Below are positions 60,560 to 64,000 of a stretch of 64,000 bases of DNA, piece after piece. The notes beneath the pieces are model-generated. The model saw only the letters and a program-made list of their open reading frames with translations. It did not search any database and had not been told where the DNA came from. The translations under genes were made by a program, and so were the position numbers. Each line of letters begins with the position of its first letter. Position 1 is the first letter of the stretch. Source of the DNA: Abelmoschus esculentus (taxonomy: Eukaryota; Streptophyta; Magnoliopsida; Malvales; Malvaceae); the NCBI GenBank assembly GCA_035048815.1, contig JAUCBN010000062.1, forward strand, positions 2,490,001-2,554,000, given 5' to 3'.

Positions 60560-61790
60560 TTATATAATATATATTGATAATTAAATGTCTAATAATAATA
60601 TATGTATAATGTATGTATAATATATTTATAATGTATACAATTATTAATTATACATAGTACATAACTACATAACATAAGTATATTCTAACATTCATATATA
60701 CATGTATCAATGTATGTTATATGTATACATAGTGAATTAGTGATAGTAGTAGTAGTATACATAGTACATATATATCAATATATCATATATATGTATGTTA
60801 ATGTTATTTGTATATGTATATATAATAATTAGTAATGTATTATGTATATTATATATTATGTATATATAACATATGTATATGTATAATTGTATATAGTAAT
60901 TAGTATATAGTACATGTATATATGTATATATGTATATATATGATATATGTATGTTATATCAATATGTAATTATGTATCATGTATGCTATAATCTATATGT
61001 ATATGTATTATATATATATATGTATATAGTTTAATACATGTATTATATATATGTATGTTAATATGTCACATGTGTTAGTATATATTAGTACATTATATAT
61101 GTATATTAATATATATGTTTGTTATATGTATATGTATTATACATAATACATATATACATTACATATATCATAAATGTATGTTAATTTTTAATGTATATAT
61201 ATATATTATATTATTATACATATATATATATATATATATAATATGTATTATATTTATACATATATTATATATACATATCTAACATGTTAATTATTATACA
61301 TAGTTAATATATTATACATATTTAATATGTATATATATCATATATAAATACTATATTATATATACATACTATAAAATATATAAATACTATATAATATATA
61401 TATAATAACAAAAATTCATTTTTTCCCGTCAATTTTGATCCCCTAAAATCAAAAAAGTTTTCCTTAAATTTAGATTTCATCCCCCCACATGGTTAAAATA
61501 AAAAATTTCCCTCCCCTCATCCAAGAAATTTACTTCAAATTTCTAATTTTAATTTACTTTAAATGTCAAATCAAGTACTATTTTTTTATTTGGAGTACTT
61601 AATAAAAATATATGTATATTTATTATGATATTTATATGTATATTATATTATATATATTAATATATGTATACTTATTATTTATATGTATGTATATATACTA
61701 AATTTATATAAATATGTATATAATATACATTAATATATACTATGTATATAATATAATTTAATATATATGATATACTTAAAAATTGATTGA
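60560..61790. repeat. Long TA/TGTATA microsatellite-rich tract
   Basis: More than a kilobase of interleaved TATATGTA, ATATATAC and TATA units, interrupted at about 61405-61600 by a short non-repetitive segment (TTTTTCCCGTCAATTTTGAT). No reading frame. Confidence 0.8.
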
Positions 61791-63351
61791 TTATGATTTA
61801 AGTGTTTAATATATACTGAATTTCATTTTTAATTTTCAGGTTTCAAGTTTAAATGAAATTGATTGATTAAATTTTAATTTAATTATTATTGGTGTGGTGA
61901 TAATATTTAAAAATTGAGTTTTAATATATTTAAAAAAATATCTTATGTGCGATATATTTTTTATTTTAGGATTTATAAATTTAGTTTATGATTATGATTT
62001 AAGTGTTTAAATTTTAGAATTTAAGGTTTAGAGTTAAAATTTAGAGTTAATGGGTTAGAGTTTAAGTTTTAGGATAATATATTAAAGATTTAAGTTTTAA
62101 ACTATAAATCCTAAATTAAAATCTAAACCCTAATCCATAACCCTAAATTCAAACAATGATCCTTAAATTCTAAGCACATAAATCTAATTCTCTAAATTAT
62201 AAATCTTAACCCTAAAATAGGACACTTAAAAAATTAATTTTTATAATTACCCTATTTAAATATATAATAATATTTTATTTAAAATTAAAAACTTATAAAT
62301 AATTTATCTTTTTACATAAGAAATAAAAAATCAATTTTGAGTCAAATATTCATTTTATTATTTGCATAAGAAAATATTTTTATTTATTTATAATAACCTT
62401 AAGGCGATTACATATTAATATATATGTTGATACGTATTTTTAATATTTCGACAATGTATAAACATGTTATAGACAAAACGATTTAAACTCGAATATCTTA
62501 AAATGAATATCATATTTCTTTTATTGAGATTAATTGTTGAGTTCGAAAATATTTTAATTAAAATATGATATTATCAATTAATTTAATATTTTAACACCAG
62601 GATACCAAAAAAAATGAATTATTTTAACTAAATTTGTTTAGGAAAATATTAACTAAAATATGTTTATGTTAACGTTAGTTTTTCTCAATTAACTTCAATT
62701 TGATTTGATTAATATCAACTAAATTAATTTTAATTGTTTTTTAATATTTTTTTATTTAAGAGAGGGGAGGAAAAAATAATTTTAATTGTTAATTTCTCTA
62801 TATTATATACATATATAAGTCTATTTGGGTATTAAAATTAATTTTAGTAATGATTTAATTATATTTATAATATTCTTTGGAAATCAGTGGTTTATTATAA
62901 CAAAAAAAAGCCAGTAAACTCCTAAAATATTAAAAAAAATATTTAATATATTAGTGGTAAAAATTAAAAGTTTTCACAAACATTTTTATTTTAAGTTTAA
63001 AAACTTAATTTAGAGCATATGGTTTAAGGATTTAAGTATACGAATTTTGAATTTAGTGATATATAGTGGTTGAAATTTACAGTCTATGATTATAATTTAG
63101 AGGTTATAGATTAAAACCTAAATCTTTACCATATTACCCTAAGAACTAAACCCTAACCTCTAAACTCTAAATTCTAACCCTAAACCCTAAATTTTAAATC
63201 CTTATATCTGAGCACCTAAATTTTATACCCTAAACTAAATCCCTAAATCCTTAAACTAAGACACTGATAAAAACACCCTCAGTGTATAAGATAATAATCC
63301 GTTCTTTTATTAGTTGAATCAACTACTTTTCGGTAACAACTAACAAGACAA
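61791..63351. other. AT-rich intergenic DNA with telomere-like blocks
   Basis: Degenerate TTTAGGG/CCCTAAA arrays occur at about 62020-62220 and 63060-63260. In each, the G-rich orientation comes first and the C-rich follows, making imperfect inverted repeats. No gene seen. Confidence 0.6.
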
Positions 63352-63556
63352 GAAAATTCTACAACGGATATCGAACATCGTTGAACATCATTAGATTAAT
63401 TAATAAAAATTAAAAATCTCAAGAACTCAACATATAATTATTAATTATAGTTTGAGTTGTTAAAATTTTTAATTTTTATTAATTAATTTAATAATGTTTA
63501 ACGATGTTCAACGTTAATAATGTTTGGTAATAATGTTTGGTAGTATTCGATGTTGA
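63352..63556. mobile_element. Palindromic MITE, family A, copy 5
   Basis: It runs from ATTCTACAACGGATATCGAA to TAGTATTCGATGTTGAAAT. It is shorter than the other copies (the central segment is partly deleted) and carries a small duplication TAATAATGTTTGGTAATAAT near the right end. The last 440 bp of the window hold no recognisable gene. Confidence 0.6.
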
Positions 63557-64000
63557 AATATATGCGAAATTTATACTTTTTTTTCTCAGGTTCTATATTG
63601 CTCAATAGAATTTCTAAAAAAAGATAAGCACTTTTATGAGTCTTGGGCTTATGTAATTTTAGGCTCAAGGGTAAATATGTAATTTTCTCTCTTTATCTAT
63701 TTATTATTATTTTTTTTTGAGTTTAAAGTTGCAAGTTAAAGGAGTAATTTTTGTTGTTTAGAGCTAAAATTTCGATTTGGGGCTTGAAGAAGTTTGTTCA
63801 GCATTAAAAGATCTCTGAATTAAGATAAGAATAATTGAATTTAGTGGGAATTAAATTTTAATAAAATTAGAAATATTCTTAATGAGCGCTAATGACAAAA
63901 GTTATAATTGATGTTAATAACTTGTAAAATTGATAGAAATCGACCCTAAATACTTTTGAGGATTACCAAAGGTTGAGAGTTAAACTTGAGATATTACAAC

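Noticed and set aside
60560..61790. Centromeric or regulatory satellite
   Set aside because: No fixed repeat unit; it is mixed TA/TGTATA simple sequence.
1..64000. A new multi-gene biological system
   Set aside because: The six genes are unrelated, well-known plant genes in ordinary arrangement. No cluster, shared regulation or unknown multi-domain protein is visible.

Overview
This is a nuclear window from a flowering plant, most likely a eudicot. Six intron-containing or intronless genes with clear plant orthologues sit in very AT-rich intergenic DNA full of small terminal-inverted-repeat (TIR) elements, SINE-like copies and degraded retrotransposons. I cannot fix the species. Protein similarity and repeat style would fit a rosid, for example a Malvaceae-type genome, but that is a guess. 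There are no bacterial features, no rRNA or intact tRNA genes, and no CRISPR arrays.

Layout: (1) 1-3.9 kb is AT-rich, with TIR elements and a tRNA-like SINE. (2) 3907-6005 (+) is a chloroplast PsbP-domain protein (PPD2 type) in three exons. (3) 6.2-12.1 kb is a nest of transposon debris: a Copia 3' LTR and RNase H tail interrupted at its polypurine tract by a Mutator-like element with a perfect 9-bp target duplication, plus an inverted pair of a second TIR family. (4) 12115-22608 (+) is a 12-exon UV-B photoreceptor UVR8. Its last codons are altered by an apparent 1-bp deletion just after the Val-Pro motif. (5) 22.6-27 kb holds a degraded LINE tail, a tandem ~305-bp duplication and MITEs. (6) 26987-41585 (-) is the exocyst subunit SEC6 in 25 exons; all join in phase to give 764 residues. 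(7) 44405-48825 (+) is the spliceosome factor CWC22 in seven exons, with a 45-47-residue tandem repeat in its charged N-terminus. (8) 51725-53056 (-) is an intronless nepenthesin-type aspartic protease. (9) 56713-58486 (-) is a polyamine uptake transporter (PUT/LAT family) whose stop codon is supplied by a hAT-like element inserted into its last coding codons. (10) 58.5-64 kb has no gene and holds a GGGTC-rich minisatellite, an 864-bp TIR element, a long TA-rich microsatellite tract and MITEs.

The genes are ordinary single plant loci (photosynthesis, UV-B sensing, exocytosis, splicing, proteolysis, polyamine transport). They do not form a pathway or cluster, and I see no new multi-gene system. 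The unusual points are how transposons have altered gene ends and introns, two GC-AG introns, and the UVR8 tail. Exon boundaries were derived by hand from splice signals, reading-frame continuity and remembered family homology; they were not checked by alignment or transcripts.
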